A stretch of 64,000 bases of DNA. Source: Roseibacillus sp. (lineage in GTDB: Bacteria; Verrucomicrobiota; Verrucomicrobiia; Verrucomicrobiales; Akkermansiaceae). The notes below the pieces were generated by a model. The model saw only the letters and a program-made list of their open reading frames with translations. It did no database searches and was not told where the DNA came from. A program made the translations under genes and the position numbers. The stretch covers positions 2,027 through 66,026 of the forward strand of contig JAKVCR010000019.1 in the NCBI GenBank assembly GCA_022448985.1. Direction: 5' to 3'. Numbering within the stretch: position 1 is the stretch's first letter; the number at the start of each line of letters is the position of its first letter. Shown in pieces: positions 1 to 8,910 of this stretch.

Positions 1-2232
1 AAGCTCGACCTGCCCCTTGCGGAAGGAGCGGTGGGATTGATTGGAGAGAAGGTGGTCGTGGTTGGCGGGGTGACGAACAGCCAAGGGGGTGGATTCGAGA
101 CAGTGCAGGAGGCCTACGTGCTCGACACGAGCAAGGAGGAGGGGGAGTGGAAGTGGGAGTCGCTGCCCTGGCCGAAGATGAAGGATGGGACGCCAGCCCG
201 GGGGCGCGCCTATGCGGTTTCGGCGGTGAAGGGTGACAAGTTTTATCTTTTTGGCGGTCGGGACCATGCCGTCTCGGACGACCCGGCGCCGGAGCGGGTG
301 CATCAGGAGAAGCTGGATATTCTGTCGGATTGCCACGTGCTGGATTTGAAGAAAGGGACATGGCAGCAGATTGCAGGTTTGCCGCAGGGCATGAGTGCGG
401 CTCCGTCCGCGGCGATCCCGGTGGGCGTGTCGCACTTCCTCATGCTGGGGGGCGTCTCGGCGGACTACTGGCGGCAGCAATTTGAAGACAGGCCGGAACT
501 CAATGGGGCGGGGGATGCGCATCCGGGCTTTGATGGAACGGTGTGGGCGTATGATTCGATTACGGACACCTGGGTGGCGGCCGAGACCATGCCGGCGAAG
601 GTGAAGGATCTCCCGGTTGCGGTGCCGGTGACGACTCCGGTGGTCTTTTACGAGAAAGAGAAGCAGATCATCCTGCCGACCGGAGAGATGAAGCCGGGGA
701 TTCGGACACCGCAGGTCCTGGTGGCCGAGGTGGAGGAGAAGGTGGCGAAGTTCGGGATGGTGAACTGGATCGTGGTGGGAATCTACCTGCTCGGGATGGT
801 GGGGATCGGATACTGGTTCATGCGGCGCAAGGCGTCGGCGAGTACGGAAGCTTATTTCCGGGGTGGACAGAAAGTGCCATCGCTGGTGGCGGGGCTGTCG
901 ATTTTCGCGACGGTACTTAGTTCGATTACCTTCATGAGCATCCCGGCCAAGGCCTACGCGACGGACATCAGTTGGTATATCGGGCAGACGGCGATGCTCC
1001 TGATCGTGCCGATTGTGGTCTTCTGCTACCTGCCCTTTTTCCGGAAGTTGGATCTCACAAGTGCCTACATGTATCTTGAGCGCCGTTTCAGCCTTGCGGC
1101 TCGGCTGTTTGGGAGTCTCTCGTTCATAGTCCTTCAGATTGGGCGGATTGCGATCGTGCTGTATCTGCCGGCTCTCGCCCTCGCAGCGGTCTCGGATATC
1201 TCGGTGAACGGGGCGATCATCATCGTGGGAATCCTTTGCATGGTCTACACCGTGATGGGAGGGATTGAAGCGGTGGTGTGGACCGATGCGGTGCAGGCGG
1301 TGGTGTTGCTGGCAGGAGCGATCCTGTGTCTCTTCCTGGTGGTTGGAAAAGTCGATGGCGGATTTGGTGCAATGATGGAGGTGGCGAACACCGATGCGAA
1401 GCTCTTCCAGGGCGTGGAATGGAAGTTCAATATCAAGGACGGAACGGCGACATGCTGGGTGATCTTCATAGCGCTCTTCTTCAACTCGTTCATTCAATAC
1501 ACCGCGGGCCAGGATGTCGTGCAGCGCTACGTCACGACAAAGGATATCGGGGGGGCGCGTAAGTCGCTCTGGACCACGATGTGGATGTCGGTGATCTTCT
1601 CCATGGTCTTCTTTCTCTTGGGAACAGCGCTCTACGTTTTCTACAAGTCGCAGCCCACTTTGCTGGATCCCGCCATGAACTCGACGGATGCGATCGTGCC
1701 GTTCTTCATCATGCAGCAGTTGCCGGTCGGGGTAGCCGGGTTGATCATTGCGGCGGTGTTCGCTGCTTCGCAGTCATCGGTTTCCAGTTCGATGAATAGT
1801 ATTGCGACGGCCTGGACGAAAGATTTCGACGGACGGCTCTTCCGGCCGAAGGCGAATGACCAGCAGTATCTCTTCTCGGCGAAGGTGGTGGTCGTGATGG
1901 GAGGAACCCTGGGGATTGCGGTGGCACTTTGGTTCGCGAATTCCGGAATTGAGAACGCCTTCAAGACGTTCCTCGGGATCACGGGCTTGGCGACGGGATC
2001 GCTGGGAGGGGTCTTTGCTCTGGGAGTATTCACGAAGAAAGGGAACGCGACCGGGGCGATCGCAGGTGCGGTTGCGGGAATTGCGGCAGTGGCCATCGTG
2101 AAGTTCGCGAAGTTACCGGTGACCGGCATTCTCTACGCCCTGATTGGATTGATGACCTGTTTTGTGGTGGGCTATGTGGTCAGCCTATGCACCGGACGGG
2201 ATGAGCGGGAAGGTCTCTCAGTGCATGGATAA
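1..2232 (+). CDS. NanM-like kelch epimerase fused to SSS sodium:solute symporter (5' end outside window)
   Basis: The reading frame is open from base 1, so the true start lies upstream. About 245 residues form a kelch-type beta-propeller, with strands ending VVVVGG, FYLFGG and FLMLGG. It closes with GEMKPGIRTPQV, which resembles the signature of N-acetylneuraminate epimerase (NanM). The remaining 480 or so residues are a sodium:solute symporter (SSS) with many membrane helices, beginning near NWIVVGIYLLGM. Known sialic acid symporters such as SiaT belong to SSS, and NanM converts alpha- to beta-sialic acid, so I infer a sialate-type transporter carrying its own mutarotase. The next gene, an AGE-family epimerase, starts 3 bases after the stop and fits the same pathway. 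Substrate is inferred; family assignments are firm. Confidence 0.85.
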   Translation, partial: KLDLPLAEGAVGLIGEKVVVVGGVTNSQGGGFETVQEAYVLDTSKEEGEWKWESLPWPKMKDGTPARGRAYAVSAVKGDKFYLFGGRDHAVSDDPAPERVHQEKLDILSDCHVLDLKKGTWQQIAGLPQGMSAAPSAAIPVGVSHFLMLGGVSADYWRQQFEDRPELNGAGDAHPGFDGTVWAYDSITDTWVAAETMPAKVKDLPVAVPVTTPVVFYEKEKQIILPTGEMKPGIRTPQVLVAEVEEKVAKFGMVNWIVVGIYLLGMVGIGYWFMRRKASASTEAYFRGGQKVPSLVAGLSIFATVLSSITFMSIPAKAYATDISWYIGQTAMLLIVPIVVFCYLPFFRKLDLTSAYMYLERRFSLAARLFGSLSFIVLQIGRIAIVLYLPALALAAVSDISVNGAIIIVGILCMVYTVMGGIEAVVWTDAVQAVVLLAGAILCLFLVVGKVDGGFGAMMEVANTDAKLFQGVEWKFNIKDGTATCWVIFIALFFNSFIQYTAGQDVVQRYVTTKDIGGARKSLWTTMWMSVIFSMVFFLLGTALYVFYKSQPTLLDPAMNSTDAIVPFFIMQQLPVGVAGLIIAAVFAASQSSVSSSMNSIATAWTKDFDGRLFRPKANDQQYLFSAKVVVVMGGTLGIAVALWFANSGIENAFKTFLGITGLATGSLGGVFALGVFTKKGNATGAIAGAVAGIAAVAIVKFAKLPVTGILYALIGLMTCFVVGYVVSLCTGRDEREGLSVHG

Positions 2233-2235
2233 CTC

Positions 2236-3426
2236 GTGAGCGGCTACGCAGCGGAGGAACTCAGCGAGTTGGGGGCGTTCTATCGAACGAGCCTGCTGGA
2301 GGACACCCTGCCATTCTGGTTGCCCCGGGCGCTGGATACGAGGCATGGGGGCTACCTGACCATGAGGGAACGGGACGGGGCCCTGCTTGATGATGACAAG
2401 CCGGTCTGGTTCCAAGGTCGCTTCTCCTGGTTGCTGTCGACGCTGTATCGGACGGTGGAGCCCCGGCCGGAGTGGCTGGAGGGGGCCCGGAGCGGAGTCG
2501 ATTTCCTGCGCGATCATTGCTTTGATGAGGATGACCGCATGTTTTTCCTGGTCACGCGGGAGGGGAGACCGCTCCGCAAAAGGCGTTATTTCTTTTCCGA
2601 GGCCTTCGCGGTCATGGCCCTGGCTTCCTATGGAACGGCCGCGGGTTGCGGGGACTCGAGGGAGCAGGCCCGGCAGTTGTTCCGCCTGTGCCTGGAGTAT
2701 ATCGAGGGGCGCCTGCCGAGCGGGGAAGCAAAGTGGACGGAGGAGCGCTCGACCCGCTCACTCGGGGTTCCCATGATTTTCCTGCATGTTGCCCAGCAAC
2801 TGGTGGAGACCGTGGGCGATGAACTGGCGGAGGAAGTGATCGATGAGTTCACCGGGGAGATCCGTCTCTTCGTGGATGATGATCTCGAGTGCGTTTTCGA
2901 GCAGGTTGGGCCGGATGGTTCATTGAGCGATCATGTGGATGGGCGGACGCTCAATCCCGGGCACGCGATCGAGGCGGCCTGGTTCATCCTGCACGAGGCG
3001 AAGCGGCGGGGAGGAGATGCAGGGCTCACAGCGCTCGGCTGCCGGATGCTCGATTACATGTGGAAGCGGGGATGGGATGAGGAACACGGCGGGTTGTTCT
3101 ACTTCGTTGATGTGCATTGCAAGCCGGTCCAGGAATACTGGCACGATATGAAGTTCTGGTGGCCGCACTGCGAGGCCATTACCGCCACCCTGCTGGCATA
3201 CGAGATGACGGGAGAAGATCGTTATGCCGAGTGGCATCGCCTGGTGCATGGCTATGCTCACCGGACTTTTGCCGATGGCGAGCACGGGGAGTGGTTCGGT
3301 TATGTGCACCGCGATGGAAGGCTCTCCAATCCGGCGAAGGGTAATCATTTCAAGGGGCCATTCCACCTCCCCCGGATGCAGTGGTACTGCTGGCAGTTGT
3401 TGGACAACTGGCAGAGTGCCAGCTAA
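2236..3426 (+). CDS. N-acylglucosamine 2-epimerase (AGE) family protein
   Basis: This 396-residue protein has the usual AGE length and an (alpha/alpha)6-barrel style sequence. Visible family motifs are FQGRFSWLLSTLYR near the N-terminus, LNPGHAIEAAW around residue 240 with the active-site-type His, KFWWPHCEAI around 310, and KGPFHLPRMQWY near the C-terminus. AGE enzymes interconvert N-acetylglucosamine and N-acetylmannosamine, or related sugars, in the cytoplasm; no signal peptide is seen. It starts with GTG 3 bases after the symporter stop, so the two are co-transcribed. With the NanM-like domain upstream, a role in N-acetylmannosamine metabolism after sialic acid cleavage is the best guess. 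Cellobiose or mannose epimerase activity remains possible because the family is broad. Confidence 0.85.
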   Translation: MSGYAAEELSELGAFYRTSLLEDTLPFWLPRALDTRHGGYLTMRERDGALLDDDKPVWFQGRFSWLLSTLYRTVEPRPEWLEGARSGVDFLRDHCFDEDDRMFFLVTREGRPLRKRRYFFSEAFAVMALASYGTAAGCGDSREQARQLFRLCLEYIEGRLPSGEAKWTEERSTRSLGVPMIFLHVAQQLVETVGDELAEEVIDEFTGEIRLFVDDDLECVFEQVGPDGSLSDHVDGRTLNPGHAIEAAWFILHEAKRRGGDAGLTALGCRMLDYMWKRGWDEEHGGLFYFVDVHCKPVQEYWHDMKFWWPHCEAITATLLAYEMTGEDRYAEWHRLVHGYAHRTFADGEHGEWFGYVHRDGRLSNPAKGNHFKGPFHLPRMQWYCWQLLDNWQSAS

Positions 3427-3467
3427 GTTCTTTGGGGTGGCAAGCGAGCAGGAACCGTGCAGGGTGG

Positions 3468-4874
3468 ATGGCGATGGTGCGTACAGTTCTCCTTCTTTCC
3501 ACCTGCCTGGCCCTGCAACTGGCGGCCGCGGCTGAGAAGCCCAACGTTGTTCTTTTCCTGGTTGATGATCTCGGGTGGATGGACCTCGGGTGCCAGGGGA
3601 GCAGCTATTACCGGACTCCCAATATTGACCGGCTTGCAAACAGCGGGATCCGGTTCACGGATGCCTATGCGGCCTGTGCGGTTTGCACCCCGACGCGGGC
3701 GAGCATCATGACCGGTAAATATCCCGCGCGGAACCTGATGACCCAGTGGTTGCCGGCTGGTCGTTGGAGTGCAAGCGGACACCGGATGCGCGAAGGACGT
3801 TTCCTGCGCAGCCTGCCCCTGGAGGAGGTGACCCTGGCCGAGGCCCTGCGGGGGGCCGGCTACCGGACGTTGCATGTGGGGAAATGGCACCTGGGAGGTC
3901 CACCCTTCTCGTTGCCGGCCCACCACGGGTTTGAGGTGAATGTGGGCGGGAGTGAACATGGGGCGCCCGGGCATTATTTTTATCCCTACAAGGGGAGTTG
4001 GAAGATCCCGACCACGGACCAACGGGTGCAGAAGATCACCCTGCCGGACGGAAAGGAGGGCGAGTATCTCACCGACCGCCTGACGGCCGAGGCCCTGACT
4101 CTCATCGAGCAGAGCAGGGGGAAGCCGTTCTTCCTCTACTTTCCCTACTATGCGGTGCACACGCCCCTGCAGGCGCGGAAGGAGTTGATCTCCCGCTTCA
4201 GTAGTGTTCCCAGGGCGCAGCGTCAGGGCAGTCCGGTCTATGCCGCCATGGTGGCAAGCGTGGATGAGAGTGTGGGACGGGTGATGGCTAAGTTGGAGGA
4301 GCTGAAACTGGCGGGTAATACCCTCGTGATCTTCACCTCCGACAATGGGGGGTTTGCGGGAGCCACGAGGCATGACCCGCTGCGAGCCAACAAGGGTTCG
4401 CACTACGAGGGGGGAATACGCGTGCCCCTGATCGTAACGGGTGCGGGGGTAGCGGGAGGAGGAAGGGTGAGCGAGGTGCCGGTGATCACGAATGATCTCT
4501 ATCCAACCATTCTCGAGATGCTGGGACTGCCTGCCCGCCCTCATCAGCACGTGGACGGGGTGAGTCTTGCGCCGATCGTGGGAGGGTCCGGAGCCCTCAG
4601 GAACCGGGCCCTCTTCTGGCACTACCCGCACTACAACAAGCATCCCCAGAGTGCGCCGGTGTCGATCGTGCGGAGGGGACGGTGGAAGCTCATCGAGTTC
4701 CTCGAGCGCGATAAATTTGAGTTGTATGACCTCAAGAATGATATCGGGGAAAAAGTGAACCAGGCCACGAAGGAGACCAAGTTGGTGGCCGAGTTGAACG
4801 AGGTCCTGCAAGGGTGGAAGGTGAAGGTGGGAGCGGAGTCCATGAATCCGAATCCCGAATACAGGGGGAACTAG
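3468..4874 (+). CDS. Secreted arylsulfatase, formylglycine-dependent
   Basis: Sulfatase of about 468 residues. I choose ATG 3468 because it gives a clean signal peptide (MAMVRTVLLLSTCLALQLAA) before the first core strand NVVLFLVDDLGWMD; the frame is open further upstream into the epimerase gene. Metal-binding DD sits in LVDDLG. The catalytic cysteine is in CTPTR (C-x-P-x-R), where the Cys is oxidised to formylglycine. The conserved VGKWHLGG and FTSDNGG motifs are also present. It hydrolyses sulfate esters outside the cytoplasm, probably on glycans. It lies 41 bases after the epimerase gene and 14 bases before a second sulfatase. The cognate maturase is not in the window. Sugar position specificity cannot be read from sequence alone. 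Confidence 0.92.
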   Translation: MAMVRTVLLLSTCLALQLAAAAEKPNVVLFLVDDLGWMDLGCQGSSYYRTPNIDRLANSGIRFTDAYAACAVCTPTRASIMTGKYPARNLMTQWLPAGRWSASGHRMREGRFLRSLPLEEVTLAEALRGAGYRTLHVGKWHLGGPPFSLPAHHGFEVNVGGSEHGAPGHYFYPYKGSWKIPTTDQRVQKITLPDGKEGEYLTDRLTAEALTLIEQSRGKPFFLYFPYYAVHTPLQARKELISRFSSVPRAQRQGSPVYAAMVASVDESVGRVMAKLEELKLAGNTLVIFTSDNGGFAGATRHDPLRANKGSHYEGGIRVPLIVTGAGVAGGGRVSEVPVITNDLYPTILEMLGLPARPHQHVDGVSLAPIVGGSGALRNRALFWHYPHYNKHPQSAPVSIVRRGRWKLIEFLERDKFELYDLKNDIGEKVNQATKETKLVAELNEVLQGWKVKVGAESMNPNPEYRGN

Positions 4875-4888
4875 GGGAGGACAGGAAG

Positions 4889-6313
4889 ATGGGAAGGAAT
4901 GGCATGAGACCGACACGGGTGGGGCGTGGACTCCTGGGGATGACGCTGGCCTGCTGGGTGCTCTCAGTGCCCCTGCCTGGAGAGCAGTCGAAACCCGATG
5001 TTCTCTTCATCGCAATCGATGACATGAATGACTGGGTCTCGTTGCTGGACCCGGACTCCCCGATCAAGACTCCCAACCTGGAGCGTCTGGCAGGAAGGGG
5101 TGTGCTTTTCACACGGGCCTACTGCATCTCGCCAGCCTGCAACCCGTCGCGGACGGCCCTCCTGACGGGATTGCGCCCGACCACGACCGGGGTTTACGGC
5201 AACAACAGTGACTGGCGCAAGGCGCTGCCGAAACGCCGGACGATCATGCAGCAATTCCAGGCAGCAGGATACGCGGTGCGGGGGGCGGGTAAGATTTTCC
5301 ATCACAAGTCGAAGGGTTTTCACGACAAGGCTTCCTTTGATGACTTTCAGATGATGGCCCCGCAGAACATGCCGCCCAGGAAACTCAATCAGGGCCCAGA
5401 GTATGGGTCGCGTAATACTGACTGGGGAGTGTGGCCGCCGGATGAGCGGAACACGATCGATTTCCGGACGGCGGATTACTGTATCAAGGCCCTGCAGAAT
5501 CCCCCCAAGGGGAAGCCGCTCTTCCTGGCCTGTGGGATCTTCAAACCGCACTCGCCCTTCTTTGCGCCGAAGCAGTATTTCAGGGGGACCGGGAAAGTCA
5601 GTCCCCCTCCACGGCTTGCGGACGACTGGAAGGATCTCCCGGGGGGAGCACAGGTGCTCATGCGCAACACCAAGTGGTTCTGGAGCGGAATGACGAAACT
5701 CGATCGTCGTCTACCCGGATCTTATAACCGGTTTGTACAGGCCTACGCGGCCTGCTGTGTTTTTGCGGACACACAGCTGGGTCGGGTCCTTGATGCCCTC
5801 GATGCCAGCCCGCGACGGAAGCGCACTATCGTGGTGCTCTGGTCTGATCATGGGTTCCATCTGGGAGAGAAGAATCACATCGAGAAGTTCGCCCTCTGGG
5901 AGAAGAGTAATCACGTCCCCTTCATCGTGGTGGCCCCCGGAGTGACGGAGGAGGGGGGGAGTTGTGAGCGTCCAGTGGATCTCTCGGTGATCTATCCGAC
6001 CCTCCTGGAGTTGTGTGGGTTGCCCGGGGCAGAATGCGACGGCTTGAGCGCAGTGCCCCTGCTTCGCGATCCGGACCGGAAATGGAAGCAGCCTGCCCTC
6101 ATGACTTATGGCCGGGGAAACCATGCGGTGCGGAGTGAACGCTGGCGCTATATCCGCTACGCGGACGGCTCGGAAGAACTCTACGATCACAAGGCCGACC
6201 CGAACGAGTGGGTGAACGTAGCCGCCGATCCGCGGCACGAGGTAGTGAAGGAATCACACCGGTTGTGGCTGCCTCGGGAAGAAGCCCCACCGGTTACCAA
6301 CCTGAGGAGGTAG
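4889..6313 (+). CDS. Secreted sulfatase, iduronate-2-sulfatase-like
   Basis: Second sulfatase, about 474 residues, clearly different in sequence from its neighbour. ATG 4889 is preferred over upstream in-frame codons because GGGGAGG lies about 8 bases before it; ATG 4904 is an alternative. A basic N-terminus and hydrophobic stretch ending near SVPLPGEQ suggest a signal peptide. The metal site AIDDMNDW, the formylglycine motif CNPSRT, GKIFHH, FKPHSPF and WSDHGFHLGEKNH match the iduronate-2-sulfatase branch. It probably desulfates uronic acid or other residues in extracellular polysaccharide. It is the last gene of the operon started by the kelch-symporter fusion. Specificity is inferred only from the IDS-type motif set. 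Confidence 0.9.
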   Translation: MGRNGMRPTRVGRGLLGMTLACWVLSVPLPGEQSKPDVLFIAIDDMNDWVSLLDPDSPIKTPNLERLAGRGVLFTRAYCISPACNPSRTALLTGLRPTTTGVYGNNSDWRKALPKRRTIMQQFQAAGYAVRGAGKIFHHKSKGFHDKASFDDFQMMAPQNMPPRKLNQGPEYGSRNTDWGVWPPDERNTIDFRTADYCIKALQNPPKGKPLFLACGIFKPHSPFFAPKQYFRGTGKVSPPPRLADDWKDLPGGAQVLMRNTKWFWSGMTKLDRRLPGSYNRFVQAYAACCVFADTQLGRVLDALDASPRRKRTIVVLWSDHGFHLGEKNHIEKFALWEKSNHVPFIVVAPGVTEEGGSCERPVDLSVIYPTLLELCGLPGAECDGLSAVPLLRDPDRKWKQPALMTYGRGNHAVRSERWRYIRYADGSEELYDHKADPNEWVNVAADPRHEVVKESHRLWLPREEAPPVTNLRR

Positions 6314-6584
6314 ATCGCGTCTGCCGGTTGTTGCGGGGTCACGGATGTTGGTGACTAAGAGGGCGGGAGAGTGGGAATGCCCCATGACCGACTCTGATAC
6401 GTGCGATGGAGATACTGCAAAACTCAGGGAATTTGCGGATTTCAGGTCGATTTCCCGCCTTTATCACCGAGGCCAGGCGTCTCATGGTCCGGAACTATCA
6501 GGGATTCCCGGTTCCGGTGGCAATTTTTCAGTCGAAAGGCGTCAGCATCCTTGTAAATTACCCACCAAAACAAGCATCTATTTA
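6314..6584. other. Intergenic region before the type II secretion operon
   Basis: These 271 bases separate the sulfatase operon from gspG. The gspG frame is open through most of it, but the start at 6585 gives a normal prepilin leader, so I regard the upstream part as non-coding. The last 60 bases are AT-rich, as expected for a promoter, yet I cannot pick out a convincing pair of promoter boxes. There is no strong Shine-Dalgarno before 6585 and no clear terminator hairpin. Confidence 0.4.
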
Positions 6585-7037
6585 ATGAAAGTGAAGTTTG
6601 AGCGTCCGGATAGTGGCCAGGTCAGGGGTTCGCGGGGATTTACCCTGCTTGAGATGGTCATCGTTCTCGGGATCATCGGATTGATCCTTGGGGCTGCCAT
6701 TGGATTGAGTGGAGGATTCACCGGGTTTGGACGTGAGGTCCAGACCAAGAGTAAACTGCAGCGGATCAACAGTGCGCTCACGGTTTACCGGCACCGGGCA
6801 GGACACTATCCCTCGGAGTCGCAGGGTGTGATGGCTCTCGTTGAGAAGCCGACGTCCGCCCCGGAGCCCAGGAGTTGGCAACAGATGTTCCCGGAGTTGC
6901 CCAAGGACGGCTGGGACCAGGAGTTCGTTTACAAGTATCCCGGCTCCAAGAACCCGAGCAACCCGGAAGTAATCTCGAAAGGAAAGGACGGCGAAATCGG
7001 CACTGATGACGACCTCAGCAGTCAGGATACTGAATAG
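6585..7037 (+). CDS. gspG: Type II secretion major pseudopilin GspG
   Basis: About 150 residues, typical of GspG. ATG 6585 gives a short basic leader (MKVKFERPDSGQVRGSRG) followed directly by the prepilin peptidase site G^FTLLEMVIVLGIIG, with the +5 Glu and a hydrophobic helix. The frame is open upstream, but an earlier start would give an abnormally long leader. After the helix come the usual QRINSALTVYRHRAGHYPSESQG region and a C-terminal DGEIGTDDDLSS, which resembles the calcium-binding loop of GspG. It would be the main subunit of the periplasmic pseudopilus that pushes substrates through the secretin. It is first in a run of overlapping genes ending with gspD. Confidence 0.93.
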   Translation: MKVKFERPDSGQVRGSRGFTLLEMVIVLGIIGLILGAAIGLSGGFTGFGREVQTKSKLQRINSALTVYRHRAGHYPSESQGVMALVEKPTSAPEPRSWQQMFPELPKDGWDQEFVYKYPGSKNPSNPEVISKGKDGEIGTDDDLSSQDTE

Positions 7038-7605
7038 CGGAATCTGGCATCATCCTGGCCGGCGGAGAGGGTTAACCCTGCTCGAGACCATCCTGGCAAT
7101 GGTTGTCATTCTGGTTGTGATTAGCGTGGGCGTGGCCTACCAGTTTAACTCCCAGGACAAGGAGCTGCTCCGCAAGGCCAGTGTGAAGATCGAGGCAATG
7201 TCCTCTCGCGGTCACGCCATGTCGGTTCTGCACCAGAAGCCCTTCTGGCTCCGGGTCGAGCACGACAAGGTGGTTCTCGCCGGGGCGGATGTGAGGAGTC
7301 AGGACCTGGTGGATCCGGATGCGCTCCCGGAATTAACCGAGGACGGGGAATTCAGTGAGAGCAACGAGGAGATCTACGATACGCTGGAGGCGGGAGAGGC
7401 GGTTATTGAGATTCGTCGCTGGGGAACGCAGGATGATGCCTGGATCCGGCCTGAGGAGGGAGAATCAGTGGTCTGGCAGTTTCAAAGCACGGGGTTGTGC
7501 GAGCCCATTTCGATCCGGGTGGCAAAGGCGGAAAGCTACATCATCATGCACATGAACCCCCTGACAGCACGGGTTGATGAGGAAGAATCCGTGATCATGC
7601 AATGA
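7006..7605 (+). CDS. gspH: Type II secretion minor pseudopilin, GspH-like
   Basis: 199 residues with a basic leader and prepilin-type segment RRGLTLLETILAMVVILVVI; cleavage would fall after the Gly before LTLLE. The first 32 bases overlap the end of gspG, so translation is probably coupled. The rest is acidic (SESNEEIYDTLEAGEAVIEI) and carries no catalytic motif. Identification as GspH rests on position directly after gspG, size and the single N-terminal helix. GspH caps or joins the pseudopilus to the minor tip complex. The sequence outside the leader is too divergent for me to exclude a lineage-specific minor pseudopilin. Confidence 0.75.
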   Translation: MTTSAVRILNSGIWHHPGRRRGLTLLETILAMVVILVVISVGVAYQFNSQDKELLRKASVKIEAMSSRGHAMSVLHQKPFWLRVEHDKVVLAGADVRSQDLVDPDALPELTEDGEFSESNEEIYDTLEAGEAVIEIRRWGTQDDAWIRPEEGESVVWQFQSTGLCEPISIRVAKAESYIIMHMNPLTARVDEEESVIMQ

Positions 7606-8039
7606 AGAGGGGTCTCACCAGAGCGCGGCGGCGCGGAGGATTCGTCATGATGGAGGTCATGATTGCCCTCACCGTGTTCTCGATGGTGGGGGTCTCCTAC
7701 ATGGTGGCTCTCAATGATATTGCGGAGATCCTGCGTGAGATGCGCAGGGACGCCAAGATGGGCCGTATTCTGAACAGTGAACTGATGAAGTTTGCCTCCC
7801 TGCCGGAGATTGAGGAGATGGAGGAATCCTACCCCCTTGAGGAGAAAAATGAACTGGAGATCCAGGTCATTATCCGGCCACTGGAGGACGTGGTGGAGGA
7901 ACAACGGATGACAACGGAAAAGGGGCGGGTCATGCAGCAGATGTTCCACGTGCAGGTCATCGGGACCTGGTACGAGGATCTCACGTGGCACGAGCGAACC
8001 GCTGAAACTTGGCGCTATGCGAGACTCTACCAACAGTAA
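7602..8039 (+). CDS. gspI: Type II secretion minor pseudopilin, GspI-like
   Basis: 145 residues, close to the normal GspI size. The leader MKRGLTRARRRGG runs into FVMMEVMIALTVFSMV, a prepilin helix with the +5 Glu (FVMME). The start codon overlaps the gspH stop as ATGA, indicating translational coupling. The second half is acidic (LPEIEEMEESYPLEEKNELE) and ends with a beta-rich part containing VQVIGTWYEDLTW. GspI nucleates the minor pseudopilin tip together with J and K. The assignment comes from order between H-like and J-like genes and from the leader. Confidence 0.75.
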   Translation: MKRGLTRARRRGGFVMMEVMIALTVFSMVGVSYMVALNDIAEILREMRRDAKMGRILNSELMKFASLPEIEEMEESYPLEEKNELEIQVIIRPLEDVVEEQRMTTEKGRVMQQMFHVQVIGTWYEDLTWHERTAETWRYARLYQQ

Positions 8040-8910
8040 CCAAGGAATACGGTTTATCCGGCGGTCCCGGCGGGGGATCCTCCTGCTGGAGGCCGTTCTC
8101 GCCCTGGCCATCGCCGGAATCCTGCTGGTCACGATCATGTGGATCGTGGATGGAGCTCTGGAAATGTCGAACCAGATGGCCGACGACGGGAGGCAGCACA
8201 TGACCCAGGAGGCTCTCATTACCTTCCTGGGGAGAAACTTCAGTCAGTTGCCGGGGAATGCGGAGATCGAACTCCTCCGGAATGATGCAGGCTCCCATTT
8301 CCTGAGCGATCTCACTTTCCAGAACGTGCCGACCTCCTTCTCCTGGTCCGGTCAGGCGATCTCGGCGGAGGCGGTGCAGATTTCGACCGTGCCCACGCGT
8401 AGCGGTGATCTAGACATTGTCCTGCGCTACTACGAGGAGGCCATTCTCGATGACAGCGACTCGACCGCGAACGTGAACGCCGAACCCGTGGCCGAGATCA
8501 CGCTACTGCGGGATGTGTTCTGGTTTGAATGGTGGGCCCGGGACGGGCGGACGTTGGATTACACCGAGACCTGGGATGTCAGGGGACGCCTGCCGGCCCA
8601 GATGGAATTGCGGGTGAAGTTTGATGAGAATTCCGATGAGATCGTTCATCACTTCTGGCTCCCTCCCAAGTTGAATCCGGAGACGGTCATGAGATCCCAG
8701 CGGCGGGCGGCTCCGCAGCAGCGCCCGGGTTCATCGGGAAGAGGGTCGTCGGGAAGAGGATCTTCCGGACGCGATGACGGCCGGGGACGGGATGGAGGAA
8801 GGGATCGCCGGGAGGGTGGTAGCAGTTCACGAACGAGGCCGACGCCTCCTACACCCGGAGGCGGTAGTCGATCCGGTCCGCCGAGGCCGGGAGGAACCCC
8901 GGGAAGATGA
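8017..8910 (+). CDS. gspJ: Type II secretion minor pseudopilin, GspJ-like, with Arg/Gly/Ser tail
   Basis: 297 residues. The leader ends RRSRRG and is followed by ILLLEAVLALAIAGILLVTI, a prepilin helix with +5 Glu. The first 23 bases overlap gspI. Residues of about 60-225 form the globular part, with VFWFEWWARDG and WDVRGRLPAQMELRV typical of GspJ-type folds. The final 70 or so residues are low complexity, rich in R, G, S and P, and include three near-perfect GSSGR units. Such a tail is not usual in GspJ, so its function is unknown. It is followed by gspK with an ATGA overlap. The J assignment rests on position and length. Confidence 0.75.
   Translation: MRDSTNSNQGIRFIRRSRRGILLLEAVLALAIAGILLVTIMWIVDGALEMSNQMADDGRQHMTQEALITFLGRNFSQLPGNAEIELLRNDAGSHFLSDLTFQNVPTSFSWSGQAISAEAVQISTVPTRSGDLDIVLRYYEEAILDDSDSTANVNAEPVAEITLLRDVFWFEWWARDGRTLDYTETWDVRGRLPAQMELRVKFDENSDEIVHHFWLPPKLNPETVMRSQRRAAPQQRPGSSGRGSSGRGSSGRDDGRGRDGGRDRREGGSSSRTRPTPPTPGGGSRSGPPRPGGTPGR
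8728..8772 (+). repeat. Three 15-bp tandem units in gspJ
   Basis: Units 8728-8742, 8743-8757 and 8758-8772 each encode GSSGR. The first two differ at only two or three bases; the third is more diverged. They form part of the Arg/Gly/Ser-rich tail of the GspJ-like pseudopilin. Confidence 0.8.

Noticed and set aside
3423-4916. Long open frame on the minus strand opposite the sulfatase (about 497 codons).
   Set aside because: It lies wholly across a clear sulfatase gene with signal peptide and catalytic motifs, and its translation is rich in Arg, His and Pro with no domain, which is typical of a shadow of a GC-rich gene.
6345-6584. Upstream in-frame extension of gspG by 80 codons.
   Set aside because: It would put the prepilin leader at residue 100 or more; the ATG at 6585 gives the normal short basic leader.
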